Positions 7,861-16,722 are shown, counted from the first letter of the stretch. The stretch: 43,686 nt of DNA from Gluconobacter sphaericus NBRC 12467 (GCF_006539125.1 NZ_BJMK01000018.1:1-43686); one strand, 5' to 3'. The notes: generated from the sequence alone by a model not told the origin. Numbers and translations: made by a program.

Positions 7861-9486
7861 TTACCGGAGCGAGCCTGTATCCGGATCCAGAACCAGAGGC
7901 GTGGTGTTCGGCTTTTGCGTGAAGTCAAACAGCGTATTGATCTGGCCCGCAGCCGCATCAAACGAACCGCCCCCAAGCCGTTTTCCGCCCAGCCAGTTGT
8001 CTTCAATGAAGCGCACTACGGAGGCCTGACTGGTCAGGTCATGACTGACAAAGTTCCGGCGGGCATACGGCGAGATCACGATGAGCGGGATGCGCGTCCC
8101 TGGTCCGCAACGGCCATTGACCACCTTGCCCGCCACACCTTTTGGAGCCGACCCTGCGGTTCCGCAGATCCCGGGACCGTTGAGTTGATCCGCGATGCTG
8201 TCGAATGAACCCCAAAGCGGTTTGTGGAACGCATGATCGTACCAGCCATCGGAGTCATCATAATCAATGATGATCGCCGTACTGGCCCATTCCGGCTGGC
8301 TCTGGATAAAATTGACGAGCGTCACGATAGCGTTCTGCTCATCCAGCGGGTCCGAGTTGCCAGGATGAGCGTCCTGATAGGCCGGCATCTTGATATAGGA
8401 GACCGCGGAGAAATTCCCCGCTTTCACGGCCTTATAGAAATCCTTGATATCATACTGATGGTTGGCCGGTTCCCGGGTCGAGGTTCCGGGGATCGTGCTG
8501 AAGCCGATCGAAGCCGTGGAGTTCGGCCGGGCATGCGTCGGATTGGCCGTACTTGCGAAATACTGGAACCAGGCATGATGCGGAACATAATCAGTGCGGG
8601 TTCCCACTATTTCGGAATAGGTGCTGCGACTGCACCCCGTGGTGTTGTTCGCGTTCGTGAGCGTCAGGTCGAAGCCGCCCATGAAACCACCCCAGGAAAT
8701 ACCCTTCTCGTTCAACAGATCACCGATATTTTTGGCATTCATCCTTACCTGTGATGAGGTCGAACAGCGATCATAAGCCGGATCCTCATCGTTAATCAGG
8801 GTGTATCCGCCCTGTCCGTCATGAATGTAGGCATTGCCGAGCATGTTTCCCGCGATGGGCTGAAGACCATTGGTCTGTCCAGACACAATCTCAAGCGCAC
8901 CCGGCGTGGACGGCCCGTAAGTATCGCTCCAGTTATTGTCGCTCATCGCGTAATGCTGGGCGTAACTCCAAAGCGCCGTGACCGTGTTGCCATCAAAATA
9001 CCCTAGGACCTGCCCTTTCGTTCCGAAAGCACCCGAGCTTCCATATGTTGCTGATCCGGTATATTTTGGAAACAGATCCATCTTTCCGCCATCGTAAGCC
9101 TGTTGTTCCGGCGTGTAGCTGTGGTTCTGATCTGCTGTATTCGCCTGCGTTCGGTCAATACGGAACGGAAGTGCTGTTCCCATACCGTTCGCCGGACTGG
9201 AATTCGGATTGTTCGTAAGGAGATTTGCGCTCGTAAGATTATTGACAGAAGGCGTATCAGCCAACGCCGTAAAAGCCGGTTCACCGCTCACATTCGCCGC
9301 CTTGGGATAAGTCGCGAAATAATGATCGAAGGAACGATTTTCCTGAAAAATCACTACAACATGCTTGATGGGCGTCGCTGTCTGATAGGACGCAGCCACA
9401 GAGGAAGCCAGCCCCATGGACGGGAAAAGAACGGAGCCGGACAGAAGGACTGCTAGGCCGGATTTTGCTCGTTGTACGCGCTTCAT
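7861..9486 (-). CDS. Exported phosphoesterase (phospholipase C / acid phosphatase family, PF04185-type)
   Basis: Protein of 541 residues with a signal peptide (MKRVQRAKSGLAVLLSG... to about ...GLASS). The mature part opens with IKHVVVIFQENRSFDHYF, the metal-binding and catalytic signature of bacterial phospholipase C and AcpA-type acid phosphatases. Further family motifs are IIIDYDDSDGWYDH and GPGTRIPLIVISPYARR. The substrate (phospholipid or phosphomonoester) cannot be told from sequence. The ATG at 9486 is chosen because it begins the signal peptide and follows TAAGGTG; the frame stays open further upstream. It is downstream of the di-heme cytochrome gene with a 103-bp gap and probably shares its transcript. 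Confidence 0.87.
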   Translation of the reverse strand: MKRVQRAKSGLAVLLSGSVLFPSMGLASSVAASYQTATPIKHVVVIFQENRSFDHYFATYPKAANVSGEPAFTALADTPSVNNLTSANLLTNNPNSSPANGMGTALPFRIDRTQANTADQNHSYTPEQQAYDGGKMDLFPKYTGSATYGSSGAFGTKGQVLGYFDGNTVTALWSYAQHYAMSDNNWSDTYGPSTPGALEIVSGQTNGLQPIAGNMLGNAYIHDGQGGYTLINDEDPAYDRCSTSSQVRMNAKNIGDLLNEKGISWGGFMGGFDLTLTNANNTTGCSRSTYSEIVGTRTDYVPHHAWFQYFASTANPTHARPNSTASIGFSTIPGTSTREPANHQYDIKDFYKAVKAGNFSAVSYIKMPAYQDAHPGNSDPLDEQNAIVTLVNFIQSQPEWASTAIIIDYDDSDGWYDHAFHKPLWGSFDSIADQLNGPGICGTAGSAPKGVAGKVVNGRCGPGTRIPLIVISPYARRNFVSHDLTSQASVVRFIEDNWLGGKRLGGGSFDAAAGQINTLFDFTQKPNTTPLVLDPDTGSLR

Positions 9487-9589
9487 GAACACCTTACAGA
9501 ACCTTTCTTCACTACGATCAACCGGTTTGACAAACATTCTGAACCCCACGTCCATTGTTCGTCCGAATGTTCCTGGTTGGTTGAGCATG

Positions 9590-11065
9590 TCACTCATCCT
9601 GTCCCCTCCCTACCTGTCCCGTGACAGTGGCAGCCACGTGATCCACAGACGGAGCATCCATATCTGTCAGCGTTTCAAGGAATGCGATGATCGCCTGGCG
9701 CTCGTTTTCGGTTAACACCGGGGCTTCACCGGAGCGGCGATCAAATGGCGCATCTATCGTGTCAATATTGGAACGATATTTTTCTGGAATATCGTTGTAG
9801 ATGTTGATTTTCCCGTCAGTTCCACGGGGATAAAATTTTTCTGGCTGAAGATCCCGAACAGCATAAAAATCCAGAACAGCTTTGAGTGTGTGAAAAACAC
9901 CGTTATGGAAAAAAACATGACGCGTCGCGACATTCCGCAAGGTCGGCGTCATGAACATTCCGCAATAAGCCGCAAAGGCCTTTCGACCATCGGGCTGACT
10001 GTCGCAAACCCCTAGATCATCATAGCGGGCGACGGTATTGCGGCTGATCGCCATGTTGCGTGGCGCACCAAGCGCTTCATACTGATGATCGGTGAAAAGC
10101 GGTGGCAGGCCATCGCGTGTGATGTGGTCGAGATGACACGCCGCACAGTTGCCTTTTTGCGGATCGTTGAACAGAAGATACCCATCACGTTCGAGCGGCG
10201 TGAACCGGGCTTTCCCTTCCAGCCAGGCATCAAACCTGCTGGAATATTCGTGGAAATGGGGATCTTCCAGTTCATAACGCCCGATTGCGAATAGCGCTTC
10301 TTCACGCAGGAAGGCAGGATCCTTTTCCCCGCGCGCTCCCGCCAATGCAAGAAGAGCCGCACGGTAAAGTGACGTGTTCAGCCGTGCAGTGACATGCTCC
10401 GGCGTGGAAGCCATCTCATCGGGATCAAAAAGCGGTCCACCCGCCTGTTGCTGGAGTGTATCGACCCGGCCATCCCAGAAAAGTCCACCCTGTGGAACAA
10501 TATGGGCGGCGGATGACGCTGTATCCGTAGCACTTTTGCTGCCACGCTGGTTTCCCGTATTCGGCACAGCGATGACGCGCGGAGCCACATCGTCATTCCC
10601 CAGATCCGGCCCGATACTGAACGGCGGCATACGTTCCAGATAAGTCAGCGTGGGAATTGCGCGCCGGCCCTGCTGATGCAAATCGGCCCCGCCTTCGAAA
10701 ACGGAAGTATTGCCCGTCGGCCCATAATGGTTCGCCGGATCATGACAGGAAGCGCAGGACAGTTTGCCCGAACCGGACAATGCCCTGTCGTAAAATAGCA
10801 TGCGCCCGATCTGTGCCATTTGCGACAGAGGAGTCTGTCTGGGACGATGAAAAGTCTGGGGACAAGGATTGCGACCATCTGGCGCGGGATCACAGGCACC
10901 CTGAGAGAGCGCTGGTGATACAGGTGGGGATTGCGCCTCACAACTTGCGCCGAGCAGTGTCATCCAAAGAACTATACTGACACACCGGATTGTCCACGTC
11001 GCGCTCCTCACAGGAGAGACGTCTGTTCTCCATCCTGCACGTGAACCATTTCCTGAACCCGTCAT
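9590..11065 (-). CDS. Di-heme cytochrome c peroxidase / MauG-like protein
   Basis: Periplasmic protein of about 491 residues with two heme c motifs, CASCH and CAACH, in the spacing of bacterial cytochrome c peroxidases and MauG. A hydrophobic stretch (IRCVSIVLWMTLLGAS) near the N-terminus acts as export signal; a Cys follows it but the lipobox is imperfect. The C-terminal TPTLRNVATRHVFFHNGVF is a standard family segment. The function may be H2O2 reduction or oxidation of a partner protein. Start is uncertain: ATG 11065 is given, with a TTG two codons upstream and possible GTG starts downstream, and no strong ribosome site. First gene of a likely two-gene operon with the phosphoesterase. Confidence 0.85.
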   Translation of the reverse strand: MTGSGNGSRAGWRTDVSPVRSATWTIRCVSIVLWMTLLGASCEAQSPPVSPALSQGACDPAPDGRNPCPQTFHRPRQTPLSQMAQIGRMLFYDRALSGSGKLSCASCHDPANHYGPTGNTSVFEGGADLHQQGRRAIPTLTYLERMPPFSIGPDLGNDDVAPRVIAVPNTGNQRGSKSATDTASSAAHIVPQGGLFWDGRVDTLQQQAGGPLFDPDEMASTPEHVTARLNTSLYRAALLALAGARGEKDPAFLREEALFAIGRYELEDPHFHEYSSRFDAWLEGKARFTPLERDGYLLFNDPQKGNCAACHLDHITRDGLPPLFTDHQYEALGAPRNMAISRNTVARYDDLGVCDSQPDGRKAFAAYCGMFMTPTLRNVATRHVFFHNGVFHTLKAVLDFYAVRDLQPEKFYPRGTDGKINIYNDIPEKYRSNIDTIDAPFDRRSGEAPVLTENERQAIIAFLETLTDMDAPSVDHVAATVTGQVGRGQDE

Positions 11066-11204
11066 AACCAAAGGTCATACCATACTGAAATGCGGGAGCT
11101 TCCTTATTACCGGTACTGAGCCAGTCCTCATGATCATCTCCAAAAAAGGAGTAATCGCTGTATCCGAGACAAGGGCTGATAACGGATTCAGCGCGAAGAG
11201 GGAT

Positions 11205-11222
11205 ATGACAGTTTTATGAACC
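11205..11222 (-). promoter_or_regulatory. Candidate Pho box upstream of the cytochrome/phosphoesterase operon
   Basis: Minus strand reads GGTTCATAAAACTGTCAT, which agrees with the enterobacterial Pho box (two CTGTCAT-type repeats spaced 11 bp apart) at 15 of 18 positions. It lies 140 bp upstream of the first gene of an operon encoding an exported phosphoesterase, the kind of gene commonly controlled by PhoB. No clear -10 follows. Confidence 0.4.
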
Positions 11223-11386
11223 TTAACCTGCGGTTTTCACGTTCTTTTCTCATGAAAACAGCAGTGATGCAGCCCGCGCCATACTCGTATACGCATTCGG
11301 ATTTGAAATCCGGCACGGGAATCACAACATTTCCACCCACGACCCAGAAGTGCTCTAGGCTCAGGGCCGAGAAGGAGAAATCAATC
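11223..11386. other. Intergenic stretch between the cytochrome operon and the next plus-strand gene
   Basis: From 11066 to 11386 no convincing gene is seen, apart from the Pho box listed separately. Short frames are open on both strands here but lack family similarity. A stem-loop at about 11296-11312 resembles an anticodon arm but has no accompanying D or T arms. Confidence 0.5.
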
Positions 11387-11827
11387 ATGGCCCTATTGTC
11401 GATCGGTGATCATGTTTCGGACCTAAAAGGCACGCATGACGGCAGGCTGGTCGATATCGACGGCTCTACCGGCTATGTGGAGCAGGCCAATGGCGTAGAA
11501 GTCGAATTTCCGCTGAGCCAGCTCAAGCCTTACGAGCCTCCGAAAGTAGCAGAAGAACGCACCCTTTCCGGCCCGCTACGAGACCGGCTCCTGAATCCCG
11601 CGCAAAGAGCCCTTCTCGCCGCGGTCCCCTCGCCCCTCCTTGTTGCAATCGCCAAAAGTTATGATGCGGGATGTGACGGGCCGGGGTCACGTCCCCCTTT
11701 TGCAGCTCTTCCGGAATCAAAGCGGCTTGAGGCCATCCGGATCTATCTGCCCACATTACCGCAGCGGCTTCTGGCATCACACATGTCTCTGGTCGTCGCC
11801 ATGCGCGATATTTCCAAACTGTCCTGA
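11387..11827 (+). CDS. Conserved hypothetical protein
   Basis: Small soluble protein of 146 residues starting MALLSIGDHVSDLKGTHDG. The N-terminal 45 residues read like a small beta-barrel (GDHVSDLKGTHDGRLVDID, GYVEQANGVEVEFPLSQL), followed by a helical C-terminal half with two DR/R-rich helices. The start at 11387 is chosen because GAAGGAGAAATCAATC directly precedes the ATG; the frame is open upstream without support. It precedes a DEAD-box helicase by 127 bp. I do not recognise the family and assign no function. Confidence 0.7.
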   Translation: MALLSIGDHVSDLKGTHDGRLVDIDGSTGYVEQANGVEVEFPLSQLKPYEPPKVAEERTLSGPLRDRLLNPAQRALLAAVPSPLLVAIAKSYDAGCDGPGSRPPFAALPESKRLEAIRIYLPTLPQRLLASHMSLVVAMRDISKLS

Positions 11828-11954
11828 CGCGCTGAGTCTGCATGCTTTTCGGCCGCGTTGACGGCGGGAAGCATCATTCGTACAAGCCCGTTTTCTGAAT
11901 CCGCGAAGCCCCATCAGGCGCAGCTTTACTCAGCGCCGGAGGCGCCGCTTCATC

Positions 11955-13250
11955 ATGTCCACGACTTCTGCCCAGGCTTTTGCCGATCTCGCCCTGGCGC
12001 CCACGCTTCTCCGCGCGCTGGATGAAGCGGGCTACGTCAAACCCACACCCATTCAGGCCCAGTCCATCCCGCTGCTTCTTGAAGGCCGCGATCTGCTCGG
12101 GCTGGCCCAGACCGGCACTGGCAAGACGGCCTCCTTCGCACTTCCCCTGCTGCACCGGCTCGCCGCAACGCCCCGTCCCGCGCCCAGGAACGGCGCGCGC
12201 GTTCTGGTTCTGGCACCCACGCGTGAACTGGTTTCCCAAATTGCGGACGGGTTCGAGAGCTTCAGCCGTCACCAGCCGGTGCGCGTCACCACGATTTTCG
12301 GCGGCGTCAGTCAGGTGCATCAGGTAAAGGCGCTTGAAGAGGGCGTGGACATCATCGTCGCCGCACCGGGACGCCTGCTGGACCTGATCGAGCAGGGCCT
12401 GTGCGATCTGTCACAGCTTGAGGCGCTGGTGCTGGATGAAGCCGACCAGATGCTGGACATGGGCTTTGCAAAGCCGATCGAGCGCATTGTCGCAACGCTC
12501 CCCGAACACCGGCACACAGTGCTGTTCTCCGCAACGATGCCGAAATCCATCACGGCCCTCGTCGAGAGCCTCCTGCGCGACCCGGCAAAGGTCGAAATCG
12601 CACCGCCTTCGACCACGGTGGACCGGATCGCGCAGTCTGTCATGTTCCTCGATGCGTCCAACAAGAAAGCGGCCCTCCTGTCCCAGCTTCAGGCGCCGGG
12701 TATCGGTCAGGCCGTCGTCTTCACATTGCAAAAGAATATCGCCAACGAGGTCTGCACCTTCCTGACGGAGTCAGGAATCACGGCGGAAGCGCTGCACGGC
12801 AACCGGTCGCAGGGTCAGCGCGAGCGAGCGCTGAACGCATTCCGTGAAGGCACTGTGCAGGTTCTGGTGGCGACCGATATCGCCGCACGTGGCATTGACG
12901 TCGATACGGTCACGCATGTCATCAACCATGATCTGCCGAGCCTGCCAGAAAGCTATGTGCACAGGATCGGTCGCACAGGTCGTGCGGGCCGCAGCGGGTT
13001 TGCCATCACGCTCTGCGATGCCGAACAGCGCGCCTGGCTCCATGCCGTGGAGCGTGAGATTGGCCGGACTCTGGACGTTCATGACAACCATGAATGGCAC
13101 TGTGAAAAGGCCCGGAACTCGACCATGCGCCCGCCCGTGCTCGGTGGTGGTCCGGTCAAACAGGTCAAGCCGCAGAAGGTTCGTGAGCGCCGCGTGTGGA
13201 CCGAAGAGGAAAAAATGGCCGCACGGGCTGCCGCTGCCAAGACGTCCTGA
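11955..13250 (+). CDS. DEAD-box ATP-dependent RNA helicase (RhlE-like)
   Basis: RNA helicase of 431 residues with the full motif set: Q-motif (GYVKPTPIQ), motif I AQTGTGKT, Ia PTREL, GG, Ib PGRLLD, II DEAD, III SAT, V ATDIAARGID, VI HRIGRTGRAG. The C-terminal tail is short, basic and rich in Pro/Lys/Arg (about residues 385-431), as in RhlE-type helicases involved in ribosome assembly or mRNA turnover. Which paralogue it is cannot be decided. It lies upstream of infA. Confidence 0.93.
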   Translation: MSTTSAQAFADLALAPTLLRALDEAGYVKPTPIQAQSIPLLLEGRDLLGLAQTGTGKTASFALPLLHRLAATPRPAPRNGARVLVLAPTRELVSQIADGFESFSRHQPVRVTTIFGGVSQVHQVKALEEGVDIIVAAPGRLLDLIEQGLCDLSQLEALVLDEADQMLDMGFAKPIERIVATLPEHRHTVLFSATMPKSITALVESLLRDPAKVEIAPPSTTVDRIAQSVMFLDASNKKAALLSQLQAPGIGQAVVFTLQKNIANEVCTFLTESGITAEALHGNRSQGQRERALNAFREGTVQVLVATDIAARGIDVDTVTHVINHDLPSLPESYVHRIGRTGRAGRSGFAITLCDAEQRAWLHAVEREIGRTLDVHDNHEWHCEKARNSTMRPPVLGGGPVKQVKPQKVRERRVWTEEEKMAARAAAAKTS

Positions 13251-13337
13251 ACGGACCCTGTCGTGCTGTCTGAGAGGGCGACACGACGCCAGAGTGCCAA
13301 AAAACCACAAGAATCCTCGGACAGGGACCGGTCATGC

Positions 13338-13366
13338 TTGACCTTTGGGCTGACAGTCCGCACATA
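13338..13366 (+). promoter_or_regulatory. Candidate infA promoter
   Basis: TTGACC followed after 17 bp by CACATA, about 80 bp before the infA start. Good -35, weak -10. Inference only. Confidence 0.3.
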
Positions 13367-13445
13367 GCGGGCTGGATTTTCTGGCTCTGCACCGGAGCCA
13401 CTGCCGCGCGCAGATCATTACCCTGTCCCTGAAGCAAGGATTCAC

Positions 13446-13664
13446 ATGTCAAAAGAAGACCTTATCGAGTTTACCGGCACCGTCATGGAACTGCTCCCTA
13501 ACGCCATGTTCCGCGTCACGCTCGACAACGAGCACACCATCCTCGCCCATACGAGCGGTAAGATGCGCAAGAACCGCATCCGCGTTCTGGCCGGTGACCG
13601 TGTCAATGTCGAAATGACGCCCTACGACCTGTCCAAGGGACGGATCACGTTCCGCTTCAAGTAA
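13446..13664 (+). CDS. infA: Translation initiation factor IF-1
   Basis: 72 residues, one S1/OB-fold domain: [39 protein letters not shown], and the C-terminal [10 protein letters not shown]-1 binds the ribosomal A site during initiation and assists IF-2 and IF-3. The ribosome site AAGGATTCAC precedes the start. It opens the infA-maf-RNase G-like-yacG gene string characteristic of alphaproteobacteria, 13 bp ahead of maf. Confidence 0.98.
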   Translation: MSKEDLIEFTGTVMELLPNAMFRVTLDNEHTILAHTSGKMRKNRIRVLAGDRVNVEMTPYDLSKGRITFRFK

Positions 13665-13677
13665 GACAGTCCGCCGC

Positions 13678-14334
13678 ATGACCGCATCCCCGTCTTCCGC
13701 AGAAGGGTCATCCGGCCTTTTGGACCGTCCGAAGCTCGTTCTGGCCTCTGCCTCCCCGCGCCGCCTGAGCCTGCTGGAACAAATCGGCATCGTGCCTGAC
13801 GCCATCGTCAGCGCCGATATCGACGAAGAACCGCGCCCCGGCGAATTGCCGCGCCCGCTCGCGCAGCGCCTCGCCCGCCAAAAGGCGGAGCATGTGGCCG
13901 CGCAGCGCACGGACGCCGCATTGGTCCTCGGCGCGGATACCGTGGTGTCGGTCGGTCGGCGCATCCTGCCGAAAGTCGAAGACGAAAAGACAGCCCGCGC
14001 GTGCCTGAAGCTGCTATCGGGCCGTCGGCACAAGGTTCTGACCGCTGTTGTCCTGCGCCCGAGCGCGAGCTGGCCGCAGGGCAATTCCTGCGAGCGGTTG
14101 GTGGAAACCTCCGTCATTTTCCATCGCCTGACGGATGCTCAGATCGACGCTCTGATCGCGCAGGGGGACTGGAAGGGCAAGGCAGGCGGTTATGCCATTC
14201 AGGGCGCCGCCGCTGCTCATATCCGCCAGATCGGTGGCAGCTACTCCGCCGTTGTGGGGCTACCTCTGTTTGAAACCGCGCAACTCCTACGTGGACAGCC
14301 GGTTGGCAAGCCCTCAGGTGGCTGGATCGCATGA
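13678..14334 (+). CDS. maf: Maf family nucleoside triphosphate pyrophosphatase
   Basis: Protein of 218 residues. Maf proteins hydrolyse non-canonical or canonical nucleotides (for example dTTP/UTP or m7GTP types) and were first described as septum-formation inhibitors. Seen here: LASASPRRLSLLEQIG near the N-terminus, LGADTVV, the GKAGGYAIQG loop and GSYSAVVGLPL. About 15 extra N-terminal residues precede the conserved part, so an internal start is possible. The stop overlaps the next start by four bases (ATGA). Confidence 0.94.
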   Translation: MTASPSSAEGSSGLLDRPKLVLASASPRRLSLLEQIGIVPDAIVSADIDEEPRPGELPRPLAQRLARQKAEHVAAQRTDAALVLGADTVVSVGRRILPKVEDEKTARACLKLLSGRRHKVLTAVVLRPSASWPQGNSCERLVETSVIFHRLTDAQIDALIAQGDWKGKAGGYAIQGAAAAHIRQIGGSYSAVVGLPLFETAQLLRGQPVGKPSGGWIA

Positions 14335-15374
14335 CCGAAATCCGCGCAGCCTGTTCTCCAGGTGAAGTGCGGATTGCCGTCACAGATCATGACACGCTCC
14401 TGGATGCCGCGATCTGGCGCCCCGGCAGCCCGGATGGTCTGGAAGACTGGCATGTTGTCCGCGTCCAGAAAGCCGCTTCCGCTCTGGGGGGCGCGTTCGT
14501 CCTGCTCGAATACGGCCAGAGCGGCTTTCTCTCCACACGTGAAACCCTGATCGAAGGGGCTCTGACCGCAGCGCGCGTCAGTCGCGCAGCCCAGAACAAC
14601 AAGGGTCTGCGCCTGCGTCGGGCGGACATGCCCACCGAAGCCCCCTCCGCTCCAAAACTCCTGGAACGCGGCCCGACCCCGCTCGACGAACTTGCGGACC
14701 GCTATCCGGAGGCTCCGATTTTCGTGGATGATCCGGGCATTGCCGCAAAACTCCCTGTCCGGCTGCGTCCGCGCCTCCAGCGTTGCCAGCAGGCATTCGA
14801 TGGTACGCTTGAGGCCGATTTCGACAGTCTTGGCAGTTCCGATGCCGATCTGGGCCTGCTGACCGCCAGTTTTTTTCCGACCCCCGCCCTTGTCGCTGTC
14901 GACCTCGACAGCACTGGCACTCCTGACTTCAAGGGGAATGTAGCGGCCTTTCCCGAACTGGCGCGGCAGATCCGCCTGCGGAACCTCTCAGGCACGATTC
15001 TGGTAGATCCGGCAGGTGTAAAGACGCGCAAACGCCCCGCGCTAGTCGCATTCCTGCGCGAAGCCCTGTCCGACGATCCGCTCAAGCCAAACGTTCTCGG
15101 CGCAACACCGTCGGGCCTGCTGGAACTGACGCGCCCTCGCCGTCGCCCTCCTTTGCATGAACTTCTGTCTTCCCCACAAGGTCTGGCTCTGTCCATCCTG
15201 CGGACGATCCTGCTCGAAGAGCGCCCAGGCCAGACGCTGACAGCTTCGATCGGCCTTATCAAAGCACTGGAAAGTGACCCCGAGGCGCTTGCTAATTTCA
15301 CGTCCCGCCGCGCCCGGCCGCTGGACCTTGTCCTTGATCCCAATGCCCCACCCGCAAGCTGGAGCCTGTCATGA
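14331..15374 (+). CDS. RNase E/G-like protein, short and degenerate form
   Basis: 347 residues, against nearly 500 for RNase G. The central region matches the RNase E/G DNase-I-like catalytic domain (ALVAVDLDSTG, then LARQIRLRNLSGTILVD). An N-terminal part (GAFVLLEYGQSGFLS) recalls the S1 subdomain. The usual D-x-N of the catalytic motif reads D-L-D, and the zinc-link cysteine pair that joins subunits is absent (LTRPRRRPPLHELL instead). It may be a divergent ribonuclease or a non-catalytic relative. Its position between maf and yacG is conserved in alphaproteobacteria. Confidence 0.78.
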   Translation: MTEIRAACSPGEVRIAVTDHDTLLDAAIWRPGSPDGLEDWHVVRVQKAASALGGAFVLLEYGQSGFLSTRETLIEGALTAARVSRAAQNNKGLRLRRADMPTEAPSAPKLLERGPTPLDELADRYPEAPIFVDDPGIAAKLPVRLRPRLQRCQQAFDGTLEADFDSLGSSDADLGLLTASFFPTPALVAVDLDSTGTPDFKGNVAAFPELARQIRLRNLSGTILVDPAGVKTRKRPALVAFLREALSDDPLKPNVLGATPSGLLELTRPRRRPPLHELLSSPQGLALSILRTILLEERPGQTLTASIGLIKALESDPEALANFTSRRARPLDLVLDPNAPPASWSLS

Positions 15375-15550
15375 GCGAGTCCACCTGTCCGATCTGCCAT
15401 CGCCCCACGGATCCCCGGTTCCGCCCGTTCTGCTCCCGACACTGTGCAGACGTAGATCTGGGCCGTTGGTTCAATGGATCATACCGGGTTCCGTCCTTCC
15501 GTCAGGATAATGACGAAGAGCAGAACGAATATCACGACGGAGAGGGTTGA
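15371..15550 (+). CDS. yacG: YacG, zinc-binding DNA gyrase inhibitor
   Basis: 59-residue protein starting MSESTCPICHRPTDP. The four zinc ligands Cys6, Cys9, Cys21 and Cys25 (CPIC and CSRHC) and the segment DLGRWFNGSYRVP are the YacG signature. In E. coli YacG binds GyrB and inhibits gyrase. The C-terminus is acidic (DNDEEQNE). The start overlaps the stop of the RNase-like gene (ATGA), so it is the last gene of the string. Confidence 0.95.
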   Translation: MSESTCPICHRPTDPRFRPFCSRHCADVDLGRWFNGSYRVPSFRQDNDEEQNEYHDGEG

Positions 15551-15610
15551 TCCCACCTCAATCATCCGCTAAACCCCATTCCGCAGCAGGGTCCGCCCTG
15601 TGGCTTCGGT

Positions 15611-15686
15611 GCCCAAGTAGCTCAGTTGGTAGAGCATGCGACTGAAAATCGCAGTGTCGGTGGTTCGATTCCGCCCTTGGGCACCA
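15611..15686 (+). tRNA. tRNA-Phe (anticodon GAA)
   Basis: 76-nt cloverleaf: acceptor GCCCAAG/CTTGGGC, D-loop AGCTCAGTTGGTAGAGC, anticodon loop CTGAAAA with anticodon GAA, T-arm GGTTCGATTCC, and an encoded CCA end. It lies 60 bp after yacG. A truncated gene follows, which fits a tRNA-adjacent rearrangement site. Confidence 0.98.
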
Positions 15687-15762
15687 TTTTCTCCATAAAA
15701 ATTATTTTCTGATCAGCACTTCACGCGAATGGTTGTCTCCATAAAGGCACGATTCCCTCTGA

Positions 15763-16083
15763 TGTTCTGACAGCCAGATCTTCCATGATGAAGCCGGGCA
15801 GGCCATCGCCGCCCAACTCAACCGCGCCCTATCTCGAAATCCCCGTTATCTTCAGAGCATAATCGACCAGCATATCAAAGATCACACCACGGTGGCCTGT
15901 ACGCTCGATACACAAGGCCGCTCTCGCGACTGCCTGGTCCGGGAAGGGCATTACGCGGAGCTGAATCAGGCCGCACGCGACTATGTGGTTCAGGCACCCT
16001 ATTTCTCTGCAATAAGAAGAGATCATCCCGTCAGCCCACACTACAGGATGCACTTCAATTTCCTCATCCCACCGGACCGCTGA
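15763..16083 (+). pseudogene. Fragment of a TonB-like C-terminal domain protein
   Basis: An open stretch of 107 codons without a usable ATG and closed upstream by in-frame stops. It ends in a block that resembles the TonB C-terminal fold: TTVACTLDTQGRSRDCLV, ELNQAARDYVVQAPYF, then HYRMHFNFLIPP. The N-terminal membrane anchor and linker expected of an energy transducer are missing. A GTG at 15892 could start a 63-residue product, without a convincing ribosome site. Most likely a 5'-truncated remnant next to the tRNA. Confidence 0.45.
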
Positions 16084-16154
16084 CTGATAGCCGGAACATG
16101 AATTTTCCCTTCGTATGCATCCGAACCGTGGTCGGGGGCGTTGTTTTCTCAAGC

Positions 16155-16177
16155 GTCAGAACAACACGGGTTCTGAC
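16155..16177. promoter_or_regulatory. Inverted repeat upstream of the exported protein gene
   Basis: GTCAGAAC and GTTCTGAC, perfect 8-bp arms around 7 bases, 38 bp before the next start codon. It could be an operator or leader hairpin. Confidence 0.35.
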
Positions 16178-16214
16178 CCGCACGCAGTGACTACGAAAAC
16201 AGACAGAAGGTTTC

Positions 16215-16679
16215 ATGATGTCTTTCAATATCAGCCGCCGTGGCGTCGCCCTTGCAACCGTCCTTTTCGGAGCAGGTCTTGTCGCAGCCCCCGCCGTCCG
16301 CGCTGAAGATACGCTCGGAACCCCGGTGGGACACATCACACTCTCTGCTCATTCGGCAGATGTCGGCATCGGTTACACCTGGGGCGACGGCACCCTGACC
16401 TATGGCCATCACACCTATCACTTCAAGGTCAGCGGCGGGAACATTGCAGCCGTTGGTTACTCCACCCTGAAGGCCGAGGGTCCCGTCTATAACCTCAAGC
16501 ATCTGCATGATTTCGACGGCAGCTATGGCGCACTTGCCGGTGAGGCAACGCTCGACAAAGGTCTGGGTGGTGCGATCCTTTCCAACAGCAATGGCGTGCG
16601 AATCAAGATCGAGACCGCAACGCAAGGCGCACGTCTGGCAGCAGGTGCGCAGGGTCTGACCTTTACGTTGAGCAAGTAA
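16215..16679 (+). CDS. Exported conserved protein of unknown function
   Basis: 154 residues with a signal peptide (RRGVALATVLFGAGLVAA, cleavage likely after ...VRA). The mature part is glycine-rich and beta-strand-like: VGIGYTWGDGTLTYGHHTY, HFKVSGGNIAAVGYSTLKAEG, LAGEATLDKGLGGAILSN, and a closing TFTLSK. Similar exported proteins of unknown role occur in several proteobacteria. ATG at 16215 is immediately followed by a second ATG. A near-perfect hairpin follows the gene. No neighbour points to a function. Confidence 0.75.
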   Translation: MMSFNISRRGVALATVLFGAGLVAAPAVRAEDTLGTPVGHITLSAHSADVGIGYTWGDGTLTYGHHTYHFKVSGGNIAAVGYSTLKAEGPVYNLKHLHDFDGSYGALAGEATLDKGLGGAILSNSNGVRIKIETATQGARLAAGAQGLTFTLSK

Positions 16680-16695
16680 TTTTGTACCCTCCTAG

Positions 16696-16722
16696 CGCAT
16701 CCTTATTTCAAATAAGGATGCG
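16696..16722. terminator. Perfect hairpin after the exported protein gene
   Basis: CGCATCCTTATT and its exact complement, a 12-bp stem around the 3-base loop TCA. There is no T-run after it on either strand, so it is a stable 3' end or processing hairpin rather than a textbook intrinsic terminator. Confidence 0.5.

Noticed and set aside
11294-11314. Stem-loop resembling a tRNA anticodon arm (TGA on plus, TCA on minus, as in tRNA-Sec)
   Set aside because: No acceptor stem, D-arm or TTCGA T-arm lies at the right distance on either strand.
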